NCBI GenBank assembly: GCA_013399015.1
Contig: VWZX01001051.1
Span: 496,001 to 560,000, forward strand
From: Galbula dea
Taxonomy: Eukaryota; Chordata; Aves; Piciformes; Galbulidae
Direction of reading: 5' to 3'
DNA: 64,000 nt
The notes under the pieces are model-generated. The model searched no databases. It had not been told where the DNA came from and saw nothing but the letters and a program-made list of their open reading frames with translations. Shown one piece after another: positions 1 to 13,700 of this stretch. The translations under genes were made by a program, and so were the position numbers. Positions within the stretch are counted from its first letter, which is position 1; every line of letters starts with the position of its first letter.

Positions 1-3000
1 AGAAGAGATTGCTAGTTCTCCCAGTTGCATGGTAGTAATTTAAGGTTCACTTACAAATGCTATTTTAGCAGACTTCTGAACTGATGAATTTTTCCCTCTA
101 AGGATTTGTTTTCTTTATTGCAAAACTCCACGCTCCTGAAATTCACACTGAACAAAGAATTTTGAAGTCATTGTCAAGTCATGTGTGTAGCAATTACTGT
201 TGTAGCTGTAGACTTCATTGAAAAACTTATGAATGTTTCTAGACATAGATCTAGCTAAGAACAAGCTGTGAAATATGGCCTGTGTAGTTCTGCAATTGCA
301 AGATAATTTATCTGAAGCCTTTCTTTCATTTAAAGAAGCATTTTTTCTGCAGCTGTATCCTTTAGTGTAAGGCATGCATGTTTGAAGATGTTGAAAAAAG
401 ATTAGCAGAAAAGTATTATTTAATATCATCTCTTGTATATGAAATGCTCTGACTGTCCTAGTGTACAAGATTTCCTTAACTTTGATAATTCAAATGTCAG
501 TTAGAATCCTTTTGTAAACACAAAGCTGTAGTTAAAGAATTAGTACATATGTTAATTCACTTTGTTGTGGTTCTGTACCATCTTTTGTGTAACTCTTAGA
601 CTGTATCTGGCCCAAAGAACTGTCAGTCTTGTACGAAGAAATTTCACAGTCCTAAATACCATAAATACCAAAAAGTAGAAGCAGTAACAGTTTTCTACAA
701 TATGCACTACATGATGGAACTAGCAGTAATAACTAGCACCTTCTAAGGTACATAAGTAGATATAATTATTCTTCCAGTTTAATATCCAGTTTTAGAATAT
801 TAAACACACCACAGCTTTACTTAATTCAAAATAATTAAATTATTACTTGGAAAATGAAGTATTTTCACAGAACATTTTGACTATTTTTAGTGAATATAAA
901 AGATTCCATGGTTTGTTCTCCAATAATAAGATCCAGTCATAGGGAAAATCAAACTAAAACAAAACAAACAAAACCCAAAACAACCTCATAGACATACCTG
1001 TACTCACCACTCTTCTTTGTTCAACTGCTACCTGCCAGCTTAAAGATGCTTTCATATCAGAGGTCTTATGTATACTTTGTTTTTGCAGCACTCAGAATAG
1101 TGGTGCAGAGCTGAAATCAATGTGTCCACAGTGGATCAATCACTCATCTGCCCATTGAAGTGCTGGGAATTCATGACCTTCTGTTTATGTCTGTCTTTTG
1201 GAAATGAGTGTGTACTGTGCTGGGAGACAAACAACAAGAACTTATAAAAGTATAAATAAAATATCTGCCTCTGTAGACAGAAGCAACTTTTTACAGACTT
1301 CTGGAAAGTGCTAAAATCAAAGTCTGACTCAATCCAGGTGACAATGAGTTAGAAATCCTCTGAGATGAAAATGGGATTTTAGTATCAATTATTACTGATG
1401 TTATCATTTGATTCCTCCCCGAGAAGGTCTTACAGCACAGAACAAACTGGTTCATGCATATTTTTTCAGATCTTTCTGTTTCAGAAAGCTTCTTGGGCAT
1501 GTGCTTAGCTTTATTCATGTAAGTAGTCATAGTCACATGAGACCCTGCTAAATCTGATTCAAATGTTCAGGCAGCTTTGATAAAGCTCTGCTGGGCGATG
1601 AATTTTCATACTTCTAAGTTCTAAAATGTCTTTGGAAATATGAAAAACAAAACCAGATAGATAATAGGGATTTCTTTTCTTTTGTTATAAGAAAAACAGT
1701 TTAAAAAACCCAGCACACCACCTAACAAATCAAGCACATGAAAGCAAAATAGTTTCATGCAAAACCAAAATTTATTATATGTTCTTCAGCTTGTACGTTT
1801 TTCACTTAGGCATGCTTAAGGAAGAGAATCCACAGTAAATTCAGTGGAAGAGAAGTAGAATTTTAGCTTCTTTTTTGCATTTCTGCTACTGTGGATTTAC
1901 CTTACAAACTTAAAGATGTAATTTTATAAAAAGTGTCTTTGAACTTTGATTTTTTGTTAATCCATGCCCCTGAGATGCCCAGCTTCCTGAAATTGCAGAT
2001 TATCCATCATTGGTCCCTACAAGAGTAAATTCTGCTGGCTTATCCCAAGCAATTCCAATTTCTTTGATATGCCTCTACCACTGTTTTCCAGATTACTGCA
2101 TCAGAACCATCACAAGCATAAGCAGTGTTATTACAAAACCTTCAACATTCAGTATATATGATTTGAAGGAGACAAAAGGAGCTCAGGCACTGGCATTCTT
2201 ACTGATGTTCCTTTTGAACTTGATAACAAAAAGATTTCACAACCCTTTATTTAACCCAGAAAGCTGTCTTTTTCAAAGAACTACAAGTGCCCAATAGCCC
2301 TCAGTCTGAGTGTTAATGTCACTACTGGCATAAAAATAAAGTAGTTTTACTCAGCCACTACTGGAGAAACACTATTTTTAAAGTGCAATGACTGTTAAGT
2401 CCTATTACCAACCTTTCTTGCCTAAGATAAAACAGGAAGGCTGATTTTTCCCAAAATATGCATACTTGCCTGGGTTTAAGGTACAGACATTCTGTCTCTG
2501 GAAGGGTTGGGGAAGGTGAGTGGGATATAGCTTGTATGTAGCTACCTAAAAGTGAAAAGAAAAATTGAAAGACATATGCTTGAGATTTTCAAAACAATAC
2601 CTAAACTCTCGTATGGAGCTGCTTTGGAGCACCTTTCACATTCAAAGCTCTGCATTTCACATGAGAGCTCTGGGTGCACAGAGAATGCAGAACTTGTGTT
2701 ATTGGCTGGGCTAAAAACTCCTAGGATGCTGCTAGGGGAGTGCAGTTAGTTGGCACAGCTTTAGTATTTATCTCGTTGCTTGTCACATCCCTCTGCAAGA
2801 AGCTATCAGTCATATTGCAAGGGCAGTAAACTCGACTAGGAGCCTGGCCGGTGGCAAATTTATCGCTCAGCATATTAACACATGCCTCTTTTGGTATAAC
2901 TGACATTGGCTTAGTCTGCTGCATTTCTGGTTATCACCCAAAGTTTTATTCTTGCAATCCCATTCTCAACAGCTGCTGGATTTTGTCCTTGTGACATATT

Positions 3001-6000
3001 TAATGATCCTTATTCCTCTATATAACTATATTCACCACATGACAAGAAAAGCTAATATTCAAACACTGTGGAAATGTGCTGGTTTAGTTCAGCTGCAGAA
3101 TTATTGAGCAAGCAAGCAAACCAGAAATTAACACCTAAATTGACTAAGTGTATAGTCAATCACGTATTTCACTACAACTGTCAGTTACTAATGTGTGCTA
3201 TGTTTTTAAGACTGTTTCTAAGTTCATCCATAACCATATAACAAAAAAGTTCTGTGAATTTCCTGAATGATCACAATTTTTAGCAGCTCAGACTGGTGAA
3301 GAATGAATGAAATTTCACAGAAGCTTAGAGAAGAATTGGTAGCTGCCACTCAGTTTGCCCCAAATAACATCAGTAATAATCTCTGGAAATAGATTTTCTA
3401 TAGCTCATCTTGCAAATTAGCATGTCACAGGATTCTGGAAGACTCTAAATAAAAGCAGGGATGCATTCAGGCCCAAGAGTCATTATGTGGAGCAGAAAAA
3501 CTCTTGCTGGTAATCCAGCAGCCAAACTGTATGTCCAAATGCATTCAGTTGTACATTCAAGTCCACATGGCCTCATTCTCTTATGGTACTGAACTAGACT
3601 GGCAGACATTTACATTTGCACCTTTGGCAAAAGTCATTGGTTATAACAAAGCAGAGGTTACCTTCCCATCTTCAAGGTACTGGTTTTTATTAATTTGCAG
3701 TTTGTATAGCTTTCTATACTGGTGTGAAATGAGTATAACAGATTCATGGACTCATCCTGTTTTTCACATATCAAGGACAAACTCAAGGTAAAAGGCAATG
3801 AAGAATCTTCTGCCATAGATAACCTATTTAAGTAAGGTATCTGGAACTGGAAAAATGCAGGAAAACTTAATTTCTTTGTCAAATTGGTATCATAGAAATG
3901 GAATTCAATGAGGCAAACATCCCAAATTGAAACCTAGTCACTTGCCTTATCACTATTGTCCTATTTTTCTTTCTCCAAGCAGCCTGACGTTTACTCGCAG
4001 CACTTCTAGAGTTCTGCTTTTTCAGGGTCAAAGGAAGGAATTTCAACATGCATACACACTGCACATTCAAATATTTACTCACTCCTTTTTAAGGAAAGCA
4101 GTGGATGACTTCTAGGTACGTGATTTAGGTAGTGCACAGTATTGGATCTTCAGGATTTGTTTTTCAGTAATAGTTTTAGGAGGCTTATACTCAATATTTC
4201 TTCTCACTGGAATAGCTGCATTACTTATAAATCTAAAGGACACTCAGCTGGTTCTTGCTTAGTTATCCAGTGCATGTATTTGGAATTATGTATCAAATGA
4301 TACTTCACTGTGTATTTAGCAGCAGAGGCTACATTCCCCATTCACTTTAAAGGTCCAGATTTCTGGTGAACTCTTCTTAAGCCATGTAGTTTTTAACACA
4401 GCCTTTGAGAAGACTGAATTAATGCATATTTGTGTGAATGTTTAGTTGTGCATTACAGAGGGCAGCTTAAGCATCCAGTGTAAGCTTCAGAATTCATTAG
4501 AATTTTAGAGCTAAGTCTTATGAGCTATACACTGACAGATTGCTTTATTGGCTGTCAACCCCCAAACAGCCCATTTGAATTGCTGTGTCCATGTATAGAG
4601 TTGACTTCTTGGCCTTTGGGAATATTAGGCCAGCCAAACCCATGTGCAGGCATTACATCTCATGGTAAATATAACAAAAAAACCCCAATCCTTGAGTAAA
4701 AGCTGAGTCCTTACTTTTTAGATTGTCCAGTTTTCAACTCACATAAAAATTTTACATGGACTCATTAACAGTTGAAAATAATTTTTATATGCACTTAATT
4801 CTTTGATATTTTTAAAAGTCTCTTTTCCTATAAAGAACCACCCTGAGGGATGGCTTTCCCTCTATAGAACACAAGACAAACAAACAAAAAATCATTCTTC
4901 CTTGTAACAACTGGAAAAGCCAGATGGCATCTTCTGTGAAATTCAGTTCTCCAAAAGATGACCTACTTTCCTTACAGATAACAAATTTAATGAAAAATGA
5001 ACTCATGGGATTCTATTTTTCCAATAACAATATTTGCTCTTTTTACACCAGCTCTGGTTTGATACTAAATGCCTTCTTTCCTTTTAGTTAAGTATAGGTA
5101 AATCTGGAAAACAAAAGCTGAAAACCTATGTCCTCTCATTCTGGCACTAACATAGACATGAATGAATAAGATAGAAAAGCTTGCTATTTCTGCTTTTAAC
5201 TGCACCATAACCAACTATCACACAGCTCTGTATTAATACCTACACAAACAATCTAGATCCTGTGAGCTACACAATCTCTGACAAACCTGAACTATGTTTT
5301 AAATTGTAAGAAAGGACTTGTAATAAATAATATGAAAATATTGTGGATATTTTCTGAGTCTAATTTGATCACCCCTTACTTTCTATTTCTGGCAATCAAG
5401 AGTTTTGAACACTAGGAAAAATTATGAATACCAAATCATCTCTCCTTCCAAAGCTAACAACATGCTAACAGGTTAACTTCTTTCAGAACAGCTACAGGGT
5501 AGTTTTCTGTGCCATCACTATCTAGTTTGTTATGGAGTTTTGCTTGTCTTAAAATCTTCACATTCCAGAATCCTCATGTATAGGATAACTATACACATTT
5601 CTTTATATATTAGTAGAAACAGGCTAACTAGACAAAAAAGATAGTAAAATATATGGATGGATTTAAAGAACTAAATTTATTTAAAATAAATTAATCAGAG
5701 AAACATACTACTTCATAAACTTTGTCCAATAATTTGTAGCAGTAACAGTTTTATTTTCCTAGCAGCTTCAAACATAAGAACAAAATCACAGTCTCGATAA
5801 CAACCAATAGATTTATTTCCAGCTGTCACATCAAGAATGTACTAGGGTAAGGATCAATTCCCTGTGATTTCTGTCCCAATACCTGTAATGCTAGTTCAAG
5901 CAATAGGCTTGCCTGTAGACTAAACAGCTGAAAAACAACCATTATCCTCATTTTACTCCTCAGTATACAAGCTCCTGATAATTTCATTGTAATTTGAATG

Positions 6001-6070
6001 ATGATATTNTCCAATTCATATGCAGTGTATTTTTTGCACACATTTTCAAGGCTTTTAGGATTTTTGCAAA
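1..6070. other. Intergenic DNA upstream of LIN7A, no gene recognised
   Basis: This is AT-rich single-copy-looking DNA. Open frames are all under about 120 codons, lie on both strands and resemble no protein I know. I see no splice-flanked coding block, RNA gene or CpG-rich patch. A single ambiguous base (N) sits at 6009. Old, diverged repeats could be present but I cannot recognise them by eye. Confidence 0.6.
6009..6009. other. Ambiguous base (N) in the assembly
   Basis: One N interrupts otherwise ordinary sequence. It is an unresolved base call, not a scaffold gap of standard length. Confidence 0.95.
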
Positions 6071-6711
6071 TGTATTGCATTTACATGGCAAGGTTTTGGT
6101 AGTGTCTTTGGTAGCGGGTTACAGGAGTGGCTTCTGTAAGAAGCTGCTAGAAGCTTCTTCTGTGTGCAATGGAGCCAACAGCAGCACTTCTGGCCTAGGC
6201 TGTGGTGACAGTGGTAGTGCCTCTGGGATAACATATTTATTTAAGAAGGGGAAAGTATTGCTGCACAACAGCAAATGCAGCCAAAAAGAGCAGTGAGAAT
6301 AAGTGAGAGAAAGAACTCTGCATTCACCAAGGTCAGTGAAGAAAGAGGAAGAGGAGGTGCTGCAGGCATTGGAACAGACCCCTGTATCTCATGGTGAAGA
6401 CCATGGTGAGGCAAGCTGTCCCCATGCAGCCCATGAAGGTTAGTGTTGGAGCAGATATCCATCTGCAGCCCATAGAGAACCTCACATTGGAGCTGGTAGA
6501 CGTGCCCAAAGTGGGGCATGACCCCTGGGGAAACCCATGCTGGACCATGCTCCTCCAGGACCTGTAGACCTATGGAGACAGGTCCTATGCTGGAACAGGT
6601 ATGGTGGCAGAAGTTGTGACTCCGTGGGGAGTCCATTCTGGAGCAGTCTATTCCTGAAGGACTGCACCCTGTGGAAGGAACCCACACCGGAGCAGTTTAT
6701 GAAGAACTGCA
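6071..6711 (+). mobile_element. Partial LTR-like fragment of an avian endogenous retrovirus
   Basis: From about 6071 the sequence changes character. It is richer in G and C and shows the recurring theme of an avian dispersed repeat I recall as a long terminal repeat: a 5' TG start, the string AAGGTTTTGGTAG near 6092, an AGAAGCTGCTAGAAGC stretch near 6138, then degenerate internal repeats built on GGAGCAG, TGGAGCAG and ATGGTGAAGACCATGG. It stops at about 6711, exactly where a CR1 3' end begins, so the distal part of the LTR is missing. No retroviral coding sequence is attached. The minus-strand open frame across it (148 codons) is a by-product of the repeat. Assignment to an ERV LTR is from memory of the repeat pattern; the exact family is unknown. 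Orientation is inferred from the TG-type start. Confidence 0.55.
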
Positions 6712-6714
6712 GTT

Positions 6715-7790
6715 CACAGAATCACAGAATATTAGGGGTTGGAAGGGACCTCTGGAGATCATCCAGTCCAACCCCCCTGTCAGAGCAGGTTCACCTAGAG
6801 CATGTTGCATAGGATGGCATACAGGTGGGTTTTGAATGTCTCCAGAGACGAAGACTTCACCACCTCCCTAGTCAGCCTGTTCCAGTGCTCCACCACTCTC
6901 ACAGTAAAGAAATTCTGCCTCATCTTTAAATGGAACTTTCTATATTCCAGTTTGTGCTTGTTACCTCTTGTCCTGTCACTGGGCACCAGAGAAAAAAAAA
7001 CAGCCTCATCTTCCTGATACCCCCCCCCATTAAGTATTTATAAGTATTCATAAGATCCTCCTTCAGCCTTCCCTTCTCTGGGCTAAATAGCCCCAGTTTT
7101 CTCAGCCTTTCCCCAGAAGAAAGATGTTCAAGTCCCCTAATCGTTTTTGTAGCCCTTTTTTGTATTGTCTTCAGAAGTTCTCTGTCCTTCTTGAACAGGG
7201 GAGACCGGAACTGGACACTGTACTCCAGATGTTGCCTCTCTGAGGTGTAGTAGAGGGGGAGGAGAACCTCCCTCAACCTGCTGGCCACACTATTCTTGAT
7301 GCACCCTAGGATGCTACTGGCCTTCTTGGCCACAAGGGCACATTGCTGGCTCCTGTTGTCTATGAAGACTTCCACATCTTCTTCCACAGAGCTGCTTTCC
7401 AGCAGATCAGTCTCTAACCTGTACATGGGATTATTCCTCCCCAGGTGCATTACCCTACACTTGCCCTTGTTGAATTTCATGAGGTTTTTCTCTGCCCAAT
7501 TCTCCAGCATGTCTAGGTCACACTAGATAGCAGCACAGCCTTCTGGTGTGTCAGCCACTCCTCCCAGTTTTGTGTCACAAGCAAACTTGCTGAGGGTACA
7601 CTCTATTCCTTCATCCAGATCACTGATGAATATATTGAACAGCACTGGACCTAGTACTGACCCGTGGGGAACGCCACTCGTTACAGACCTCCAATTGGAC
7701 TCCACGCCATTGATCACAACCCTCTGAGATCAGTCTTTTAGCCAGTTTTCAATCCACCCCACTATCCATTCACCTAACCCATAGTCAGTT
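6715..7790 (-). mobile_element. CR1 LINE fragment, 5'-truncated, with 3' tail
   Basis: The element reads on the minus strand. Its 3' end is the octamer tail (CACAGAATCACAGAAT on the + strand, 6715-6730), followed by the conserved CR1 3' UTR and then the carboxy-terminal part of the reverse-transcriptase ORF. Recognisable CR1 stretches include GVPHGSVLGPVLFNIFISDL (about 7600-7680) and NKGKCRVMHLGRNNP (about 7425-7470). The RT catalytic box, normally F/Y-A-D-D, reads FACD here, so the first catalytic aspartate is lost. The coding frame is broken into several pieces, so it is a dead copy. The 5' side fades out near 7790 within the RT domain. The 3' end abuts the LTR-like fragment directly. Confidence 0.93.
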
Positions 7791-10700
7791 GAACCTGAGG
7801 AATTTTACATATAAAGGAATGTGTGTTTAGATGGTCTGTTGAACTGGAAATCTCAACAGCCTTGTAAAAAAGTGTACAACACAGTCATTTTAGAATGTGT
7901 CCTCATTTATCCAAAGTACAACATTTTTAGACCTGTTTTGCATGGATCTTAAAATAAAGCACAAAGCAATAAAAAATAAACCCTCTTTTTTGTTTTTGAA
8001 TGTGTGATCTAGAGATGATTAATATTAGCTCATTAATCAGGCTGAGTTATTTACTTCACTGAGTTCTAAGTCTTATGTTCTAATGAATCCTTTACAAGAA
8101 AAACACTTACTGGTTATGTTATAGCTTTATGTGCTTGTGAGAGCATTTGTGCTTTGTTGTTGCTTTTTTATCATCTTCATATTTGCTACTTTTTGTAATG
8201 GACACTTGTGTATTTATAACAATACTCTGTTTACCCCTTAGATTATTCATGCCAAAGTGGCTAGCCTACTGTAGAAAAATGTTTAATGAGTTTCAAGGGG
8301 ACAGCACTGTAAAACTAGGAAAAATATAAAAGAAGTGCCTGAATACTAATGTAAGCCTCTAGCTAAAGTATATCATCCAAGCCTATGATAACAGACAGTT
8401 GTCCCATGATGTACCTCATATTGAGTAGGTTACATTTATTCCTAATTGTACACCTAATATCTTTCTAAGTGAACCACACTGTAGCTAAGCATTTCAGCAA
8501 ATTGCACCCTGAAACTGAGATGGTTGCCCCTACCTTGAATCTTTTACATATAACAGCTCCATGTATTAGCAGGCTTCTCTATATCACTGTTTGACTTTCA
8601 GAAAATTCAGCTGTTTCATCATGATGACTCCTACTGACAATAATAACTCTAATAACTTTTTCATGGATTCCTACACTGTTGTAACACTATGGAGAACTCC
8701 AGAAGAGATATGGCAATATCTGTTGTATAATGAAGACAAAATTGATTGGACTCAAGAGACAGATGTTTATCACTGAGCTGCTAGCAAGTCATTTAAATTG
8801 TGTGCTTTAGCCTTTTCCTCTAAAAAATCCAGTTTTGACAGTTATCTCCCTTCAAACTATTTTCAGCTCAATAGGAAATATCTGTTATTAACCACTGCTT
8901 CTGTGCAGCAGCATGGTTGGGCCACTGACATCAAGACTATCTGAATAAGTTCATCCTAAAAGTTGAGACATCTCTGGCCACTTTTCCTTCTGTCTTAGTG
9001 CTAGTTTTAGATGAACAGTGCTTTCTGATACACAATTTTCCCTTCCTTTCACAGTAGTCACAAAAGTGTGCCCAGACTGGGAGTTAACTGCAATGACAAA
9101 AGATTCCTCAGTTGTCATATTCATTGGCTTTTGCTTCTGCATACATTTAATGAAATCAACAAAAACTCTAAGTAAAGAAGATTCAATCACAAGCTAGGCA
9201 GGTCCTTTGCTTTCCTTAGAACCAGCTGTATTAACAACAGGAAGTAAAAAATAGCCAGAATAGGGTGAACGTCACAAGAACACAGCCTTTTCCTTGCATA
9301 GCCCACAAAAACTTCTACTTGAAACTTCACTCCAAAACTCTTTTCTATTTCTCATCTGGCAATCAGGACTTTTAACATATATTAAATGGATATTTCTAGG
9401 TCACATGATAAATTATAAACATAACCTCTAAGCCATAAGATGTATGCAGGACTATACATATAAATATCCCAAACAGTAATGCATTATTACAAGACTTTCT
9501 AGGATAACCTATCTTGGGCAATGGAGGTTATATTTAAATTAGCAAGTCATGGGGCATAGTGAGAATGGATATATAGAAAGAAAAAGTTGGTGCTGAGAAC
9601 CTTAATGGCTAAGATACACTTTTTTATAAGAAATCTCACTTTGGATTCCCTTTGATCTCGTCCTAAGCATTACATTGCTATTAATAGCCAAAATGTTTTA
9701 AGTGCACCTTGGAGCATATCTTCTGCTTTATCATCATCTGAAGGCAATTCCATTTGCTTGCCTAAGGTCTGGTCTGTCATGTGAAATTCCAGAAAAGATT
9801 TGACCCAGAATATGTAATACCAAATTTCCTTCTGAACATGTTACAGAAGTTTTGAACTTCTGATTGTGGCTTTGCATAAAATGTTAAAAAGAAAGATCTT
9901 TAAAAGTTCTGTGGTACCAGCCTACCTCCTGTCTCTAACAGAACAGAAGCCCTGCCCATGACCATGAACCACAGCTACAACTACTACTGGCCAACTGGTG
10001 CTTAGTCACTGCTCAAATGTGCAATATAAGAAGGCACACTTCCAAAATAATTTAAGGACTTGAATATACTTAATTGTTTTCTGATTGCTTAAGAAATACT
10101 TTTCTGGTTGACAGATAAAAGGAAAAAAAGCTGTTCATTTTAGTGTGCATTTTCTGGTTTTTGTTTAACATTAACTACAACACTAGTAAATAAAAGTCTT
10201 ATTTCAGTACAGTTCTTTAAAAAGAGACTGATAATAAAAGGCAGTTTCTTCCCATGATTTTAATTTATTATCCACTTTTCTCTTGCTTACTAATACTAAG
10301 CTATTTTTAGTAACAGAGCATTCGATAGCAATGCAAGAAACAAAAGATATGTTGATCACTTCTACTTCTGCTGGAAGAACAAAAGAAAGTGGCAAAGAAG
10401 TGAGAAACAGAACTTATTCTGATAAATCAGGCAGCTAAAGCTGAAGAAGCCAGTAATTAAGAGAACAGATAATTGAATATGTTGAGTTGGACTAATAAAA
10501 GAAGAGAAACTTGGTGAATCTTGTGCAGACATGAACAAGAGGCAATCAGAGGCAGCACATCTAACTGCCCTTCCTAAGAGCAAAGAAAGGAGAAATTTAG
10601 TCACCCTTCAGCATTTCCCACAAAAATGTGTTCAACCACAATGGCACAATCAGAAATAGATTTTTTTTCTGAAACACACTTTCAAACAGAAAGAAAAACT

Positions 10701-13700
10701 TCAAAAAATTCTTTGTAGAAAATACTTTTTTGCAGCAATCTATTATTTTACTATCTAAGCTGATGCAATTTGATTCCTATTTGTGAGGGAAATGCTCAAC
10801 TGCAAAATTGAATGTTATATTAAGATAGCTTTATAGCCAATCATGGCAATTATTTCACTCACATTAAATCATCTGGTGCTGTTTTTTTCTACATGACATT
10901 TTTGAAGGCTATCTTTGAAACATTTATTATTCCTAAAAAAATCCCTGATGAAGTAAGTGATGTGGCCAGAAGAATATTTATGTAATCAAGCTTGCTTTGG
11001 GCTAGTATCAGCAGGATTTCATTTAATCCACATATGAGAAATGCAAAGCCTGCCCATCTACAAAAAGAAAAATCTTTTCCTACTTTGGACATGATATCCA
11101 AATGTAAGGCGAATCCTAGCAGCGCACAAACACAGCACTTCTGCAGAGCCCACAGCTGCAAGATGTTCACATTTCTTCACAACATAAGGAATGGGAGGTC
11201 AGAATCTTCCCTCTTCTCTCCCAGAACCAACTAAAAAGCTGGGTTTTTTCCAAGACACTCACTTGCTTCCCCAGCAATACTTCGAGTGCATGGTGTTAGC
11301 CAAGAGAGCTCCACTTTCTACCACCCTTTACTAATGGTCAAAACTGTTAATGTGTTCCAGCTTGCTTATTTTTATGGCCAAAGTACTAACAGTATATAGG
11401 ACACTGCTTTATAGAGTTCTGCCAGTGTGAAAATGATATGTCATTGTGCCTTTCTCACCAAATAATATCTCCTACACTTTTTTCTTTGAGCATCCTACAT
11501 CATTTCATAGCAATACATGGCAGTCTCAGTTCAAAATTACTGATTCCCATAATCATTTTGACATGAGAACTTCTCATGAATGTGTGTGCCTTTCTGAACC
11601 ACAAACCAGAAAAAATAAAGTTGATTAATCATAAAATGCATATTTCATATGTTGGAGATCTGAGGATAGGAAACTGAGAGTTGCACATGAGTGAGGACCA
11701 TAGAGCTCAGGGACAGAACTGAGCAGTAGGGTCTTAGGGTAACCTATATCAGCTATTGAATGCTCACCTGGAGATTCAGAGTATTCAGGAGCTTCCCAGT
11801 TACCACAGTGCCACTGCTGTTTACAAAAGCTGCATTGGAACTACTTGTAGATATATGCAAGACAACTGGGTCACCTGTGATTTTGGTCTTGCTAATTTTT
11901 GCCAGTGACAGTCTTGCCTACACAAGTACAGGACCATCTTCACAGAATCTATTTTCAGATCAGTGAAATAAATATATTGGATCTGGTTCAGCACAAGAAT
12001 AGGATTCATGCCTGGTAGGCAGAGGGGAGTAGAAACACTATAACATCCTCGTTGGCAGAAGCCCTTCCTTCAGTCCTTGCTATTTAGGGTAGTAAGGATA
12101 CAGGAAGGGATTTGGGGGAGCTCCTTTTAAGTGCTGTATAACTGTAGATTCTTGAAAAAAAATTGTCATGTACACATTTCTATCAAAAGTAGTTTACAAC
12201 ATTTTAAATTACATAAAATATGCATTTTTTCTTTCCTATTTTACATAGAAAACTGTCACACACTTTATACTAGGGTTCCATATACCAAATCAATACAAGT
12301 GTAAGCAGCATTCTCCTTATGAAAAAATGAAGTTATCACAAAGACCAGGCATTATTTAAGATTTTCATTTAAAAATAGCAGAAAACCTAACTTTGAAATA
12401 AGTGTCAACAAAACATACCTCTTTAATTAGATTTTCATTTATTTGCATTTAAAAAGAATAAAAACTTTTGAGATACTGGTTTTCTGACTAGAAATTCTTG
12501 AAGTGCTTGTAAGGATGGAGTGGACTTCTGCTTTGATATTGCTGCTACTTATTCACAGAATTATCAAAACTCCATACTTCAAAATGTATTTCTTTAAGTC
12601 TAAAATTGATGGTATAATCACATTTTTAAAAATATTTAATCCAGTGGAGGTTTTTTATTAATATAATACAGCATTAAAGGGGAAAGTAAATAAAAAATTT
12701 AAAATAGCCTTGGCTTATTTCTAAAATCTACTCCATTATCTTATAGGAAAAGTAATATAGAATTTATTAGAGAATATTTTCTCAAAACATTGCAGAACTA
12801 AAAGCCAAATTAAACTGACTTCATAATACTTCATTTCTATTTAGTGGTATTGGACAAATAAGTATTTGTTTTCTTCCTGTTTTTCTTTCTAATTTATGTG
12901 TATTATGTTTTGCTGGTGACTTATTAGTCCTAATTAAAAACTTCCATTCTGAACTCCCTACTTGTTCTTTTGACAAAGATGAGTGTCTGAAAAGTCTTAT
13001 TTAAGACCATCAGAAAAATAGCAAGATGCCCTATTTGAGTTTGTTATTTTCTAGTTATTTATACTCTTTGCCTTATTTTACTTGTATAGCATGGCAAAAA
13101 TATTTGTCAGAACCAAACAACATTTTCTAAAACTCTTTCTGGAACATTGATGCAGTGGTTCATGCCTTCTGATTCACTTGAGATGCCTAAACCCTCATCA
13201 GCAAAAACTGACCTTCCTGATTTTTGCTGCTCTTATTTTCAAGTTTTCTAAGAATAGCACTGCACCAAAATGTAGGTAAAATGCAAAATGTAAGATGTAA
13301 AATGTAAAGGTAAAATGTTAGACAACTACTAGAAAGACAAGAATTGCTTAAAGTGTCTCAGTTTCCTTCCTTGGAATGGTGGATGCAATACTCTACAGAG
13401 TAACAGGACTGATATTACATGTCACCTGCAATATCAGCAGCATCAAAAGATACTACAAACGAATGCAGAGTGCCATATGATGCAATACTAAAAAGATGTG
13501 AATTGTGTAATTCAAAGTCAAAGGAAAGAAAGAAAATTGTTTGAAGTATAGAAGAGAATGGCTAGTGTAAGTAGGTTACTTAGATGTTCCTGTGTACGCT
13601 CTCAGAGTGTAAAGGTAGTTAATGGGTGTTGAAAATGAAAGAAAACACCTCTCTTGTTAAGGATCCATTTCATTCTCACCCCTTCATAGGAACCATTTTT

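Noticed and set aside
6241..6687. A 148-codon minus-strand frame as a small secreted or membrane protein
   Set aside because: It lies in a repetitive LTR-like fragment, and the apparent hydrophobic tail comes from the antisense of a purine-rich repeat.
6926..7510. A 194-codon minus-strand frame as a host gene
   Set aside because: It is the carboxy-terminal part of the CR1 ORF (GKCRVMHLG, REVLLPLYY and similar blocks), inside a fragment with an octamer tail.
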